DNA from: Oceanococcus sp. HetDA_MAG_MS8
GTDB lineage: Bacteria > Pseudomonadota > Gammaproteobacteria > Nevskiales > Oceanococcaceae
Assembly: GCA_019192445.1 (NCBI GenBank)
Contig: JAHCMK010000001.1
Span: forward strand, 496,001-560,000
Length of the DNA: 64,000 bases
Direction: 5' to 3'
Shown here: positions 27,561-36,480 of the stretch, in pieces
Layout: every line of letters starts with the position of its first letter
How positions within the stretch are numbered: position 1 is the stretch's first letter
Position numbers and translations under genes: made by a program
The notes under the pieces: model-generated
The model's database searches: none
Seen by the model: only the letters and a program-made list of their open reading frames with translations
Told to the model about the DNA's origin: nothing

Positions 27561-29345
27561 TCAGTTCTCGCTCCACGGCATCACAAAACCCAGATTCACA
27601 TTGCGGTCGGCAGGGTTGCCTTCAGTTACGCCGCCGCCCAGGCAGGCCGAGCCCTGGCTGAGGGCGGTGATGGCGTTAGTGACGTCATCCGGGCCAGTTG
27701 GGAAGAGGGTACATCCGCGATCGATGCGGGCGAGGTCCTGGAATTCTGTGAGGGTGTGGCCGAAAACTGGGGCGCGGATGGTGCCGGTGCCGTCGCCGTT
27801 GTCGTAGACCTCGATGAGGCGCTGTTCCTGGGGGTGATCCAGCAAGGACGCGGTTTCGATCTGCCAGAAGCCGCGGCAGGCCCCTTCGACCTTGCACAGC
27901 ACCGGCGTGTCGATGGAGCCGTTGCTGCCCAGGCCGTCGCTGACGGTGAAGGCGCGGATTTTGTGTTGATGCGTATGCCCGGCCACCCAGGCCAGCACAT
28001 GGGGCCAACTGGCCAGTTCGGCATCGATGGCAGCCGGGGAGACATTCGCGGGCAGCAGCAGTTCGGCGCCGGTGGCAAAGGAGGTGTCGGGATGGTGGCT
28101 GAACACCATCACCAGCTGGCGCTGGGCATAGGCTTGCTCCAGCTCGGCCTGCAGCCATGCAAACTGGTCTGCATCCAGCCAGCCCGAGGCCACGGCTGTG
28201 GGGTTGCGGACCAGATCGGTGCCCAGGCGGTCGTCAATGCCGTCGAACATGGTGTTCAGCACAATCATGCGCAGGCGGTCATTGCCGGCATCAAAGGCGT
28301 AGTAACCGTCGTTGCGGACGTTGTCATCATTGCGCCGCTGGTCATCGGCGAAATTGAAGCCATGGCCGATGGGGCCGGGGAAGGGCTGGGTAAAGAAGAA
28401 CTCGTCGATGAACTCGTTCTGCTGAATGATGAAATGCCGGCCCGTGACCAGACTGGCTTCGTTGAAGCCAAAGCCACCGGCGACGGTGCCGCGAATGTAG
28501 CCGTCATGGTTGCCAAAGGCGGCCATCCAGGGGATCTGCATCTGAGTGTTCGGACAATCCCCTTGGCCGGCATCGCAGCGCAGCGGCTGAGGCAGCCCCG
28601 GAGCCTGGGTCAGGGTTTGCCGGCTGGGGTCGGTGCTGCCATCGGCCCAACGCCCAGTGGCTGCGGCGGTTTCGGTGTTGATGACTTGCAGCACCGTCCG
28701 GCTCACCTGAAATTGGTAAGCCGGGTTGTCGATGTCGGGCATGGTGGATTCGGTATCGGCCACGCCCAGGCCGGTGGGTCGCTGACACAGGCTGCGCACC
28801 AGCTCCTCGGGAGCGCCTTCCGGCAGGTTCTGTCTACAGGCCATTTCAAAGGCCGAAGGGCCGTCGAAGGTGCCGTCCATGTTGTCGATGAAACGGCGGG
28901 TTTCGGCGATGGTCCCCAGATCGGTAATGTCGCCGGTGGCCAGCATGAACTCGATGGGGTACTGCGCATGGCAGGCATTCATATGCCCGATCATGTTGTT
29001 CAGGATTTCATCGCTGTATTCCTCTTGCAGCCGCTGCGCCGAAGGGTAGGCGGGGTCGATGACGCTGGCCCCGTTGGTGAACTGGCCATCATCGTCGGTG
29101 ATGTGCGTGTCCGACATATGGATGAAGCGCAGCATGAGCTGCGATTGCGCCGAGAGGTTCACGGGGGCCAGCTCTGTGTGGCTGACGAAATCATCCGGAG
29201 CAAAGGTGGCGCATTGGGCGAAGGGGCTGACGGCCGAGGGCTGCGTCGCGACCTGCGCGCCTGAGTTTGTCGGACCATCGCCCATACATGAAGCCAGGCA
29301 GAGGGTGAGGGCGAGCGCCGCCCCAGGGCGAGCAGAGAATGTCAT
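27561..29345 (-). CDS. Calcineurin-like metallophosphoesterase lipoprotein
   Basis: A 594-residue lipoprotein (lipobox LASC) with all five metallophosphoesterase metal motifs in order: SDTHITD, GDITD, GNHD, SHHPD and GHTHQH. Metal ions are therefore likely bound and a phosphate ester or diester cleaved outside the cell. The long inserts between motifs are typical of the secreted TIGR03767-like group. GGAGA lies before the ATG at 29345, preferred over 29405. A long open frame on the other strand is a codon-bias shadow. It follows the acylase gene in the same direction with an 87-bp gap, so they may be co-transcribed. Confidence 0.85.
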   Translation of the reverse strand: MTFSARPGAALALTLCLASCMGDGPTNSGAQVATQPSAVSPFAQCATFAPDDFVSHTELAPVNLSAQSQLMLRFIHMSDTHITDDDGQFTNGASVIDPAYPSAQRLQEEYSDEILNNMIGHMNACHAQYPIEFMLATGDITDLGTIAETRRFIDNMDGTFDGPSAFEMACRQNLPEGAPEELVRSLCQRPTGLGVADTESTMPDIDNPAYQFQVSRTVLQVINTETAAATGRWADGSTDPSRQTLTQAPGLPQPLRCDAGQGDCPNTQMQIPWMAAFGNHDGYIRGTVAGGFGFNEASLVTGRHFIIQQNEFIDEFFFTQPFPGPIGHGFNFADDQRRNDDNVRNDGYYAFDAGNDRLRMIVLNTMFDGIDDRLGTDLVRNPTAVASGWLDADQFAWLQAELEQAYAQRQLVMVFSHHPDTSFATGAELLLPANVSPAAIDAELASWPHVLAWVAGHTHQHKIRAFTVSDGLGSNGSIDTPVLCKVEGACRGFWQIETASLLDHPQEQRLIEVYDNGDGTGTIRAPVFGHTLTEFQDLARIDRGCTLFPTGPDDVTNAITALSQGSACLGGGVTEGNPADRNVNLGFVMPWSEN

Positions 29346-29360
29346 GACTTGTCTCCTAGT

Positions 29361-29430
29361 CATACGCCGGCTTTTACTCCCCAGAGAACAAAACCCGGGA
29401 AGCAAACCGGGGAAGCAAACCGGGCGTATG
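29361..29430 (-). repeat. Inverted repeat with tandem 12-13-mer in the acylase-phosphoesterase gap
   Basis: CATACGCCGG (29361-29370) is mirrored by CCGGGCGTATG (29420-29430). Between them CCGGGAAGCAAA (29395-29406) is repeated as CCGGGGAAGCAAA (29407-29419). On the transcript the stem would close just before the ribosome site of the phosphoesterase (complement of 29354-29357). It may be an mRNA processing or attenuation structure; no T-run follows. Confidence 0.5.
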
Positions 29431-29432
29431 TG

Positions 29433-31904
29433 TTATTGCCTGAGCTCCATCACTGATAGCGCCTGCGCGTTGATGTCTTCGCGGCAGAATGGAACCTCGA
29501 TCCATTGCTTGTCGCTGTAGAGTCGGGTTTGGTCGGCGAACCAGGGCGATGTGGGGTCTTGGGATTGCCCATAGGTGGTAATGGTTGAAAGCCTGGGGCA
29601 GTTCTCATTGGCAAAGCTCACCACTTGGGTATAGGTGTTGCCATGCTGAGGATTGGCGTACACCCCGTTGTCTGGGTCCCATTCCATGCGGTAGACAGAA
29701 AACAGGCCTTGCCGATCGATACCGCCGTGCAGTGGGATTCTTTGGCCGTCACGCTCTACAAACTGATGATCACCAAGTTTGGCATCCAGGGGAATGCCCA
29801 GGTCGCGCAGTTCGGCCACCGCGTCGGCGAGGGCCTGGATGACCAACGGGCTAGCAATGTTGAGCCCGCGGGGTGTATTCACGGGGTCGCTAGGCAAGAA
29901 GGGAACCAAGAATGCGGAAGTTCCTGGCAGCCGTGTCTGTGTGGTTGTGCCGGAGGGCAGTGTTTGCCCCAGCAAGCCGGATACGATGCGACGGAAGAGC
30001 AGGGCGCCGTGCGCTTCAATGTCATCGCGGCGATTCCAGCTGGCCAGAATGGGGCAGGCTTCAGAGACATCCACCGGACCGCTACTGCCAATCGCAATAG
30101 GCAGGCTTTCACATAAGCTCAGCAAATCATCCAGCCAGAGTTCCGCCAGATATTGGCGGGAGTTGAACATCATCTCCATCATGTTCTGGTGATCGAAACG
30201 GTCACCTTCCATGCCGTCTTGCCCTTGCAAACGATCAGCGATCATGGTCAGACCAATACGGGTCCGCAGGCGGCGCTCGGTGTTTTCGTCTCCGAGCACG
30301 CGCGCAAAGCCGCTTAAGGGCTGCTCTGGGTTAGACAACCAGTAACTATCGTTGGCGTTCAGGACGTAGTCGTTCCGAATCAGAGAGGGAAGCTGGCTTA
30401 GCCCCATGGTGCCCGGTTGACGGGCATCAGGCGCGTCCCCCGGTGCACATTCCGAGCGGCTGCCGTCTAAAACGGGCAGGCCCACTGCGGCAAATACGGC
30501 AGCCCCCGCGGGGGTGCTGCAGCTGAGGGCATGTGCGTCCGGCACATTCGCGATGACGGTAATGTCGGCAAACAGCGCCTCCCCGGCACGGTCGGCGGCG
30601 ACCGTATTAGCCCAGGGTATGCCGTGGAGGTCTTCCAGCAAGGCCTTGAGCTCGCGCACCGTGCGCACCTCAGCAATCTCCAGGAAATGCTCCAGGTAGC
30701 GCATGTGCTCGCTGTTCACGTCCGAAATGGCAAAGCCTGTAGCCGGAGTCCAGGCAAAAGCGTCCAGCCCCGCAATGTTGGTGACCATGGGTCCATAGCG
30801 GGTGGTGTACAGCGTGCGCTGCAGCGTACTTAGGCTGCCATCGGCCTGGCGGGCGGCAATTTCTAGCGGCCATGGCTGCAGGTCTTCAGGCTGCCCATCT
30901 ACCAGGTAGGTATAGGGCCCTACCATGGTCAGCTGTATGGGCAGAAATCTGAAGGCGGCCGAGGTGGTGTGAGACCAGGCCATGGTCGGGGTCGTACCAA
31001 TCACTACAAAGGGCAAGCCTAGAAAGCTGGTACCACTCATATCAAAGCTGCCCGGAATGCTCAGGTGCACTTGGTAGAAAAGCGCAGCATCGATCCAACC
31101 CTGGTGGGGGTTACCCAGCAATAAGCCGCGGCCATCTTTGGTGGCTTCTTTGCCCACAGCCAGGGCATTGCTGGCCATGGCAGGCTGCAGGGCCTGTTTG
31201 ACCGCCCGCGCTTTTGTGGCGTCGGAAAGGCTGGCGGCGAAGTCCGAAAAAGGGTTCGCCCCTAAGGGCACATCTACGGTGGGTTGAGCGCTGCCAATTC
31301 CCCCTGCAGAGGCAGCCCATCCCGCAAAAATGCCCAAAGTGTGGACCAGCCTGTAAACGTCGGTTTCATCAATTGGGCGCACCCACTCGGCGCCCCGGCA
31401 GTTGGGGTCGGAAAGATTGTCCACACCGGTATCCGCCAAGTAACGGTTATAACCGGCAATATGCCCACGAAGCAGCTCGCGCATACGGGCGCTGGGGCCG
31501 TTTGGCGGCGGCGCCTCCAACAAGGATTCAATCTGGCCGGTGGCATGAATGAGCTTGAAGAAGAAGTCGCTATCGGCATTGCGAAACTCGAAAAGGTTCG
31601 CCGGAAAGGCAAAGGTCGCATCGGGACCATGAAACCGAGAGCGCTCCCCGTTCACCGTGAGGTAGAAATCGGCCAGCCGGCAAATATTGTCCTCAGCCAC
31701 CGCATAACCGTAGCCAAACCCCAGGCCTGCCCAATCGTTGGCTTCAATATGGGGAATGCCGTGGGCGGTGCGGGTGATTGTCGCGGCAAGACTATTCGTA
31801 ACCTCTGAGGACTCGGTCACTGTGCGTCCGCCGCCGCAGGCCGTGCTGAGAATAATGCCGACGACGGCCAGAGCCATCGCCGCCTTGGCAGCAAGAAATT
31901 TCAT
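29433..31904 (-). CDS. Penicillin-acylase-family Ntn hydrolase, lipoprotein
   Basis: An 823-residue protein with signal peptide and lipobox STAC (20-23). It belongs to the penicillin G / acyl-homoserine lactone acylase family: TRTAHGIPHIEAND (45-58), GLGFGYGYAVAEDNICRLADF (60-80) and the mature beta-chain start at Ser 245 in AMASNALAVGKEATKDGRG. The autocatalytic Ser and the downstream NPHQGW are intact, as is the Asn of NANDSYWLSN. Such enzymes remove acyl chains from amides; candidates are AHL signals, lipopeptides or N-acyl amino lipids. It lies upstream of the phosphoesterase. Confidence 0.87.
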   Translation of the reverse strand: MKFLAAKAAMALAVVGIILSTACGGGRTVTESSEVTNSLAATITRTAHGIPHIEANDWAGLGFGYGYAVAEDNICRLADFYLTVNGERSRFHGPDATFAFPANLFEFRNADSDFFFKLIHATGQIESLLEAPPPNGPSARMRELLRGHIAGYNRYLADTGVDNLSDPNCRGAEWVRPIDETDVYRLVHTLGIFAGWAASAGGIGSAQPTVDVPLGANPFSDFAASLSDATKARAVKQALQPAMASNALAVGKEATKDGRGLLLGNPHQGWIDAALFYQVHLSIPGSFDMSGTSFLGLPFVVIGTTPTMAWSHTTSAAFRFLPIQLTMVGPYTYLVDGQPEDLQPWPLEIAARQADGSLSTLQRTLYTTRYGPMVTNIAGLDAFAWTPATGFAISDVNSEHMRYLEHFLEIAEVRTVRELKALLEDLHGIPWANTVAADRAGEALFADITVIANVPDAHALSCSTPAGAAVFAAVGLPVLDGSRSECAPGDAPDARQPGTMGLSQLPSLIRNDYVLNANDSYWLSNPEQPLSGFARVLGDENTERRLRTRIGLTMIADRLQGQDGMEGDRFDHQNMMEMMFNSRQYLAELWLDDLLSLCESLPIAIGSSGPVDVSEACPILASWNRRDDIEAHGALLFRRIVSGLLGQTLPSGTTTQTRLPGTSAFLVPFLPSDPVNTPRGLNIASPLVIQALADAVAELRDLGIPLDAKLGDHQFVERDGQRIPLHGGIDRQGLFSVYRMEWDPDNGVYANPQHGNTYTQVVSFANENCPRLSTITTYGQSQDPTSPWFADQTRLYSDKQWIEVPFCREDINAQALSVMELRQ

Positions 31905-32057
31905 TGTTGTCTCCTCGGTCCCTGAACAGTCAGGCTCTTTTCATTTGCCGCCAATACCCGGTACCTAGACCATAGCGAAAATCCGCTTGGCGTTCTAGGA
32001 CGACAGCTGAATGAGGGATGCGCTCCTCGCGCATCAATTTGCCACGCAAAAAAGGCC

Positions 32058-32106
32058 GCACAAAAAAAGGACCAGACCACTGCACAAAAAAAAGGACCAG
32101 ACCACT
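32058..32106. repeat. Tandem duplication of a terminator arm
   Basis: GCACAAAAAAAGGACCAGAC with trailing CACT at 32058-32081 is repeated with one more A at 32082-32106. The right copy forms the distal arm and T-run of the tRNA-Arg terminator; the left copy is a spare of the same arm. Confidence 0.75.
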
Positions 32107-32123
32107 GAAGGGCTGATCCTTTT
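32086..32123 (-). terminator. Rho-independent terminator of tRNA-Arg
   Basis: AGGACCAG (32093-32100) pairs with CTGATCCT (32113-32120), one G-T wobble, with a 12-base loop. On the minus strand the T-run (complement of 32086-32093) follows. It sits 11 bp after the tRNA 3' end. Confidence 0.85.
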
Positions 32124-32133
32124 GTTGTCTTTA

Positions 32134-32210
32134 TGGCGGGCCCGGAGAGATTCGAACTCCCGACCTTCTGGTTCGTAGCCAGACACTCTATCCAACTGAG
32201 CTACGGGCCC
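32134..32210 (-). tRNA. tRNA-Arg (ACG), 77 nt, CCA encoded
   Basis: Acceptor GGGCCCG/CGGGCCC, D-stem GCTC/GAGT, anticodon stem TCTGG/CCAGA with loop CTACGAA, giving anticodon ACG, T-stem GGGAG/CTCTC with TTCGAAT loop, discriminator G and encoded CCA at 32134-32136. A34 would be deaminated to inosine, as is usual for this tRNA. Confidence 0.97.
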
Positions 32211-32239
32211 GCGCGTCACCATGTCTTGGTGAAGCGCGC

Positions 32240-32267
32240 ATTATATACAGCTTTGCGAATTCAGCAA
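32240..32267 (-). promoter_or_regulatory. Sigma-70 promoter of tRNA-Arg
   Basis: Read on the minus strand: TTGCTG (-35, 32262-32267), 16-bp spacer, TATAAT (-10, 32240-32245). Expected start is near 32233, about 22 bp before the mature tRNA. A GC-rich discriminator (GCGCGC) follows the -10, typical of stringently controlled stable RNA genes. Confidence 0.85.
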
Positions 32268-32323
32268 GGGTTTGTGGGCAAACTTTGTTGAAACCATGAC
32301 AAGGGCGGGCTGACGATGAAAGT

Positions 32324-34054
32324 TTAGCCAAGCAGCGCCCAGGCCGCGTGCCCGACTCCGGCCAAGCTTTCCCCGGCCACCAAGCCTGCGGCGACGGGCA
32401 GGGTATAGCTTCGTGCGTGTGCAGGTGCAACACGAGCAAAGAACAGGGCAAGTGCGGCACCGGTGAACATGCCTACGCTGATCCAGGCCGGAATCACAAA
32501 TGCGAGCCCTAGGGCTGGTCCGCTTGGTAGCCAGGCTTGCGCAGTTGGTCCAAGGCGCTTCTGCAGAACCAGCAGAGCAACCGCAACCACAGCGGCAGAG
32601 GCGCTAGCAGTGGCGGCATGTGGGGGCAGAGCCTCCCAGCCACCCGCCAAAACTTCTGCCACGGCTTTCCATGTGGCAACAGCCGGGGCGGGCCACTGTG
32701 CGCTGAGCAGCTGTGTGTGTGGATCCGGAATCAGTACCAGGTAGCTCAGGCTACCCACCACGCTGCCGCAAAGAATGCCTAAAGTTTGCGCTAATATCTG
32801 GGACTGCGGGCAGGCACCAATGGCATAACCAGTTTTGAGGTCATTGAGTAAATCTGCACTCTGGCCCGCAGCGCCACCGGTGACATTGGCACCCATCAAG
32901 TTGCTACTGACGCTGCCAGGCGCAATGGCGCCAAAGCCTAACTGCGCAACTTTCCCGATGGCGCCAATGGGGGGAATCCCGGTTTCCCCCACCACCCGCG
33001 CGGCCACGACGGCGAGTCCAAAGCTCATGGTTACGCCCGCAGTTGCGGCCCACCAACGAATGCCGAAGAGGTGTTGTTGCAGGATGACAGCGGCAATAGC
33101 GGCCAACACGAATCCACCCACCATCCAGCTGCGGCTTAGGTCAGAGCGAGGGGCTGCAGGCTCGCCTTGCCGTATTTTTGTCGGGCTGTTGGTTGCTAGG
33201 TAAAGCAAAAAACTGCCCAAGGAACTCACCACCATGAGTGTGACCCCAGGCCATAGCAGCCATTCGACCAGGGGGCCGAACCAGAGCTCTGCATCGGGCG
33301 ATGCTTGTACCCAGCCGCGCCTAATCACTTCAGGGGCTAGTAGGCCCCAGGCCAGCAGGGCGCCCAGCAGTAGGCTGAGGCCAGCACGCCAGCCAATGAT
33401 GGCTCCGAACCCCAGCATGAGTAATGACGGGTCGAGGGCGATGCCAAGCTTTTGCAGACTGAGCCCATGCAGTCCTGTTCCAGGAGGGCTCCAGCGCGCA
33501 AGACCCAAGCCCAAGGACTGAGCCCAGCTATTACCAGCCGCGATTAATAGCGCCGCCACTAAGGCGCGTAACTTGAGCACGGCAGCACGCCCACCGCGGT
33601 AAATTTGGGTGATTGTTTCGGCAGTGGCTACGCCTGCTGGAAACCGGAGTTTTTGTTCAATAATCAGGCTGCGTCTGAGGCTAGCAGCCACTCCAATACC
33701 CAGGGCGCTAACGGTAAAGACCCACAGAACTAACCAAGTGATGGGCAGAGTTTGGCCGGTAAGTAATGTCCATGCCGGAATGGGTGCAACTAAGCCCCCA
33801 GAGATGATGGAGGCGGCCGCCGACGCCGTTGTTTGGTTGATGTTGTTCTCGTACAAGCCCCACTCGGCGCTACCGCATAGCTGCTGCGCCAAGCGCCAGA
33901 AGCCCAGAGAAAGTAATGCAGCGGCGATGGACATATTAAAAGACCAGCCAATCTTCAAGCCGCTATACACGTTGCAGGGGGTCAGTATCAGCCCTAGAAC
34001 AACACCAGTCATCAGGGCGCGTGCGGTGAGCTGAGGTTGGTGCTGAGCGCTCAT
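32324..34054 (-). CDS. OPT family oligopeptide/metal-chelate transporter
   Basis: A 576-residue membrane protein with about 14-16 hydrophobic segments. The family motif NVYSGLKIGWSF is near residue 28, and YENNINQTTASAAASIISGG near residue 69 is also typical of OPT/YSL proteins. It should be a proton-coupled importer of oligopeptides or metal chelates in the inner membrane. The gene is monocistronic, starting 79 bp from the divergent HDOD gene. No helper gene is adjacent, as is normal for this family. Confidence 0.88.
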   Translation of the reverse strand: MSAQHQPQLTARALMTGVVLGLILTPCNVYSGLKIGWSFNMSIAAALLSLGFWRLAQQLCGSAEWGLYENNINQTTASAAASIISGGLVAPIPAWTLLTGQTLPITWLVLWVFTVSALGIGVAASLRRSLIIEQKLRFPAGVATAETITQIYRGGRAAVLKLRALVAALLIAAGNSWAQSLGLGLARWSPPGTGLHGLSLQKLGIALDPSLLMLGFGAIIGWRAGLSLLLGALLAWGLLAPEVIRRGWVQASPDAELWFGPLVEWLLWPGVTLMVVSSLGSFLLYLATNSPTKIRQGEPAAPRSDLSRSWMVGGFVLAAIAAVILQQHLFGIRWWAATAGVTMSFGLAVVAARVVGETGIPPIGAIGKVAQLGFGAIAPGSVSSNLMGANVTGGAAGQSADLLNDLKTGYAIGACPQSQILAQTLGILCGSVVGSLSYLVLIPDPHTQLLSAQWPAPAVATWKAVAEVLAGGWEALPPHAATASASAAVVAVALLVLQKRLGPTAQAWLPSGPALGLAFVIPAWISVGMFTGAALALFFARVAPAHARSYTLPVAAGLVAGESLAGVGHAAWALLG

Positions 34055-34133
34055 GGCAAAAGGTTATTGACAGGCTTTTAACTGATGGCAAGGTATCACG
34101 TGGGTTTTTACCTCAGGGCACTTCCTTTCAGCT

Positions 34134-35882
34134 ATGCATTCGGCAGCGCAAGATCGACCCAGCCAGGCACAGGAAATGTGGATACTCCGCCTTCGCGCCG
34201 TAGCGCCTGATGTGCAGTACCCCAAGCTGTTGCCTTACTTGCAAAGGTCTTTAGAGGCCCAGCGGCATGAGCTCAAAGATGTCCTGAACCACCTGCCCGT
34301 ACAGCTACGCGTGTTCTCCGATAAGGAAGCTGCTCGTAAACACCAATTGGCTTTGAGCTCCTTAGGCGCAGTTGCGCTCACAGATCGTGCGCAGATGCTC
34401 GGCGACTGGCTGCTGGAAGAGGTGTGGCTACAGCAATTTCGCAGTCAGATGCGTTGGGCCATGGATGGAGAGGTGCAACTTTTATACGCCATGCTGCGCT
34501 GTGACCAACCGCAGGCTACTTGGCGTTTGGCCCAGGCCTGCGCACGCAGCTTGGACGAAGGCTACCAAGTGCTCAACGGCACGGACATTGTCGTGAAATG
34601 CCCCCTAGCCGGCGAACAGGGCGCAGCCGCATGGTTGGCCAAACTCAAGCGTGAACTGGTTGCTCACCTCGGCGGCGAACTGCGCTTTGCTTCGGCGATG
34701 GCGATTTGTCCAGATGATGGCACGCAGGTTGAGGAGGTGTTGGCCAAGCTCTCCCAGCGTATCTCCGCGCGCGCCGCCTGGGATGCCAACCGCAGCGCGG
34801 CGACTCCGCCCTTTGTACGCTGGCCGCTCGCTGGCGAGTTGTGGCGTGAATGTGTGTCTTTGGGCCCCTTGCGTAGCCGCGAGGGTTTACCCGAAGACAC
34901 CGTACGTTGGCTGCGCAGCTCCTGGCCTGTGGGTATAGAGCAAGATTGGTCGCAATTTAGTGTGGCCGACGAGCGTATTCTGGAGCAGCGCAATGCGCTG
35001 CTGATTGCTTATGCCAACCGCCAAGACAAAAGGCGCCAGCTGCGAGACGACCTCCTGCAGCGCTTGGAAACCATGAGCAAGGTGCCCACACTTCCTACGC
35101 ATGCCCTGGAAATCTACAAACTCGCCCAAGACCGTGATTACGACACTAACACTTTAGCGGCCATCGTGGAGCGAGACCCTGGACTGAGTACGCGCATACT
35201 TGCGGTCGTCAACAGCCCGCATTTTGGGCTGTCTAGCACCGTCGATTCGATTCGTCATGCCTTGGTTTTATTGGGCGGTGAGGAAATTGCCCATATTGCC
35301 TTGTCGGTCAGTACCGAAACTGTCTTCAGCCAGCTCAAGAGTCGATCAGGTGCTGCCCTGTGGAAACATTCCTTTAAAGTGGCTGAGATCAGCCGATCTC
35401 TAGCCCGACGGGTCGATTCCGCTCTGGTTCCTATGGTGTTCACTGCGGGCTTGTTACATGACGTTGGTAAGGTCTGCCTGCATGTAGTGGCCAGCCGAGA
35501 GATGCAAGCATGTGAAGCCCGCGCTCAGGAGCTGTGCTTACCCAGCATGCTGATTGAGCGTTCGGAGTTGGGTATAGACCATGCCGAGCTTGCAGGACTG
35601 ATGATGGCGCGCTGGGGGCTACCGCAAAATCTGATTGAAACCGTTAACCGCCACCATGGTGTATGGCCTGGAGACTCAGAGTTGCCGCTAGGTGCTGCCT
35701 TGGTGGGACTGGCCGACCATATGGCCCATCGACTAGACGACAGCGACAACAGCGGTGATGAAATGCGACTGAGCCAAGTTCAGCTGCAGGTGCTGAGTCC
35801 GCATTTCGGGATGCTGGATGGCACCGGGGTGGACTTGCTGGCTCAAGATATACGCGAAGGATTAGGGCAGCAGGCGGCTTAG
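34134..35882 (+). CDS. HDOD domain protein with a degenerate GGDEF-like N-terminal region
   Basis: A 582-residue cytoplasmic protein. The HDOD domain spans about residues 310-500: KVPTLPTHALEIYKL, ERDPGLSTRILAVVNSPHFG and GLLHDVGKV, ending with NRHHG. HDOD proteins link to cell-cycle, motility or c-di-GMP signalling. The segment ASAMAICPDDGTQVEEVLAK near residue 186 resembles the end of GGDEF domains, without a GGDEF signature, so any such domain is inactive. TTGACA at 34067-34072 is a perfect -35 but I see only a weak -10. Divergent from the OPT gene. Confidence 0.82.
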   Translation: MHSAAQDRPSQAQEMWILRLRAVAPDVQYPKLLPYLQRSLEAQRHELKDVLNHLPVQLRVFSDKEAARKHQLALSSLGAVALTDRAQMLGDWLLEEVWLQQFRSQMRWAMDGEVQLLYAMLRCDQPQATWRLAQACARSLDEGYQVLNGTDIVVKCPLAGEQGAAAWLAKLKRELVAHLGGELRFASAMAICPDDGTQVEEVLAKLSQRISARAAWDANRSAATPPFVRWPLAGELWRECVSLGPLRSREGLPEDTVRWLRSSWPVGIEQDWSQFSVADERILEQRNALLIAYANRQDKRRQLRDDLLQRLETMSKVPTLPTHALEIYKLAQDRDYDTNTLAAIVERDPGLSTRILAVVNSPHFGLSSTVDSIRHALVLLGGEEIAHIALSVSTETVFSQLKSRSGAALWKHSFKVAEISRSLARRVDSALVPMVFTAGLLHDVGKVCLHVVASREMQACEARAQELCLPSMLIERSELGIDHAELAGLMMARWGLPQNLIETVNRHHGVWPGDSELPLGAALVGLADHMAHRLDDSDNSGDEMRLSQVQLQVLSPHFGMLDGTGVDLLAQDIREGLGQQAA

Positions 35883-36033
35883 GGCGGCGGTTTCTCCATC
35901 GCTTTGCTTGCGGATGTCGTCAGCGCTTCCGTCGTGGCCGGCTTAGACTCAAAGCGTGCGCTATTGGCGTCCGGATCATACGGAGTTGTGAAGCTTCGCT
36001 ATAGTGACGACCCATTTACCTGAACGGCGCGCC

Positions 36034-36480
36034 ATGCCTGCGCTTCACTTAGACGCCTTGCGTCAGGGATTTACTGAGGCCATTCCTCATAGCCGCCATC
36101 TGGGGCAGGTGATAGAGGAATTGCAGCCAGGCCAAGGCACTCTGCGTCAACCCTACCGGCCGGAACTCCTTGGCGATGTGGAGCAGGGGCTCATTCATTC
36201 TTCAGTGCAGACCAGCCTCATGGACACCACCTTTGGGGTGACGGTCTTCAGTGCCTTGGGCAACAGCGAGTCTATTGCCACTTTGGATTTGCGCATGGAT
36301 TACCTGCAACCAGCCCTGGCCGCGAAGGACTTATGGGCACGCGCCAGCATTGACCGTATCACCAAGCAGGTTGCTTTTGTGAGCGGGGTAATTTGGCAAG
36401 ACGACCCGGAACAGCCCATTACTCTGGGCCGTGCCTGTTTTATGCGGGCAGCCAACACCAAGTCGACAGCAGGACGCTGA
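36034..36480 (+). CDS. PaaI-type hotdog thioesterase, first of a pair
   Basis: A 148-residue hotdog-fold protein. The landmark LIHSSVQTSLMDTTFGVTVFSAL at about residues 50-72 corresponds to the HGGxxxxLxD helix of PaaI thioesterases, and LDLRMDYLQPA matches the strand with T/D-L-x-Y. Here His-Ser-Ser replaces the usual His-Gly-Gly. It should hydrolyse an acyl-CoA. Start at 36034 (ATG) is chosen over a GTG at 36004; neither has a good ribosome site. It overlaps the next thioesterase by one base. Confidence 0.75.
   Translation: MPALHLDALRQGFTEAIPHSRHLGQVIEELQPGQGTLRQPYRPELLGDVEQGLIHSSVQTSLMDTTFGVTVFSALGNSESIATLDLRMDYLQPALAAKDLWARASIDRITKQVAFVSGVIWQDDPEQPITLGRACFMRAANTKSTAGR

Noticed and set aside
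27543-29264. 573-residue open frame on the plus strand
   Set aside because: It is antisense to a well-supported metallophosphoesterase with all five metal motifs. Its composition is the low-complexity Gly/Ala/Val pattern of GC-rich shadows and it has no family signature.
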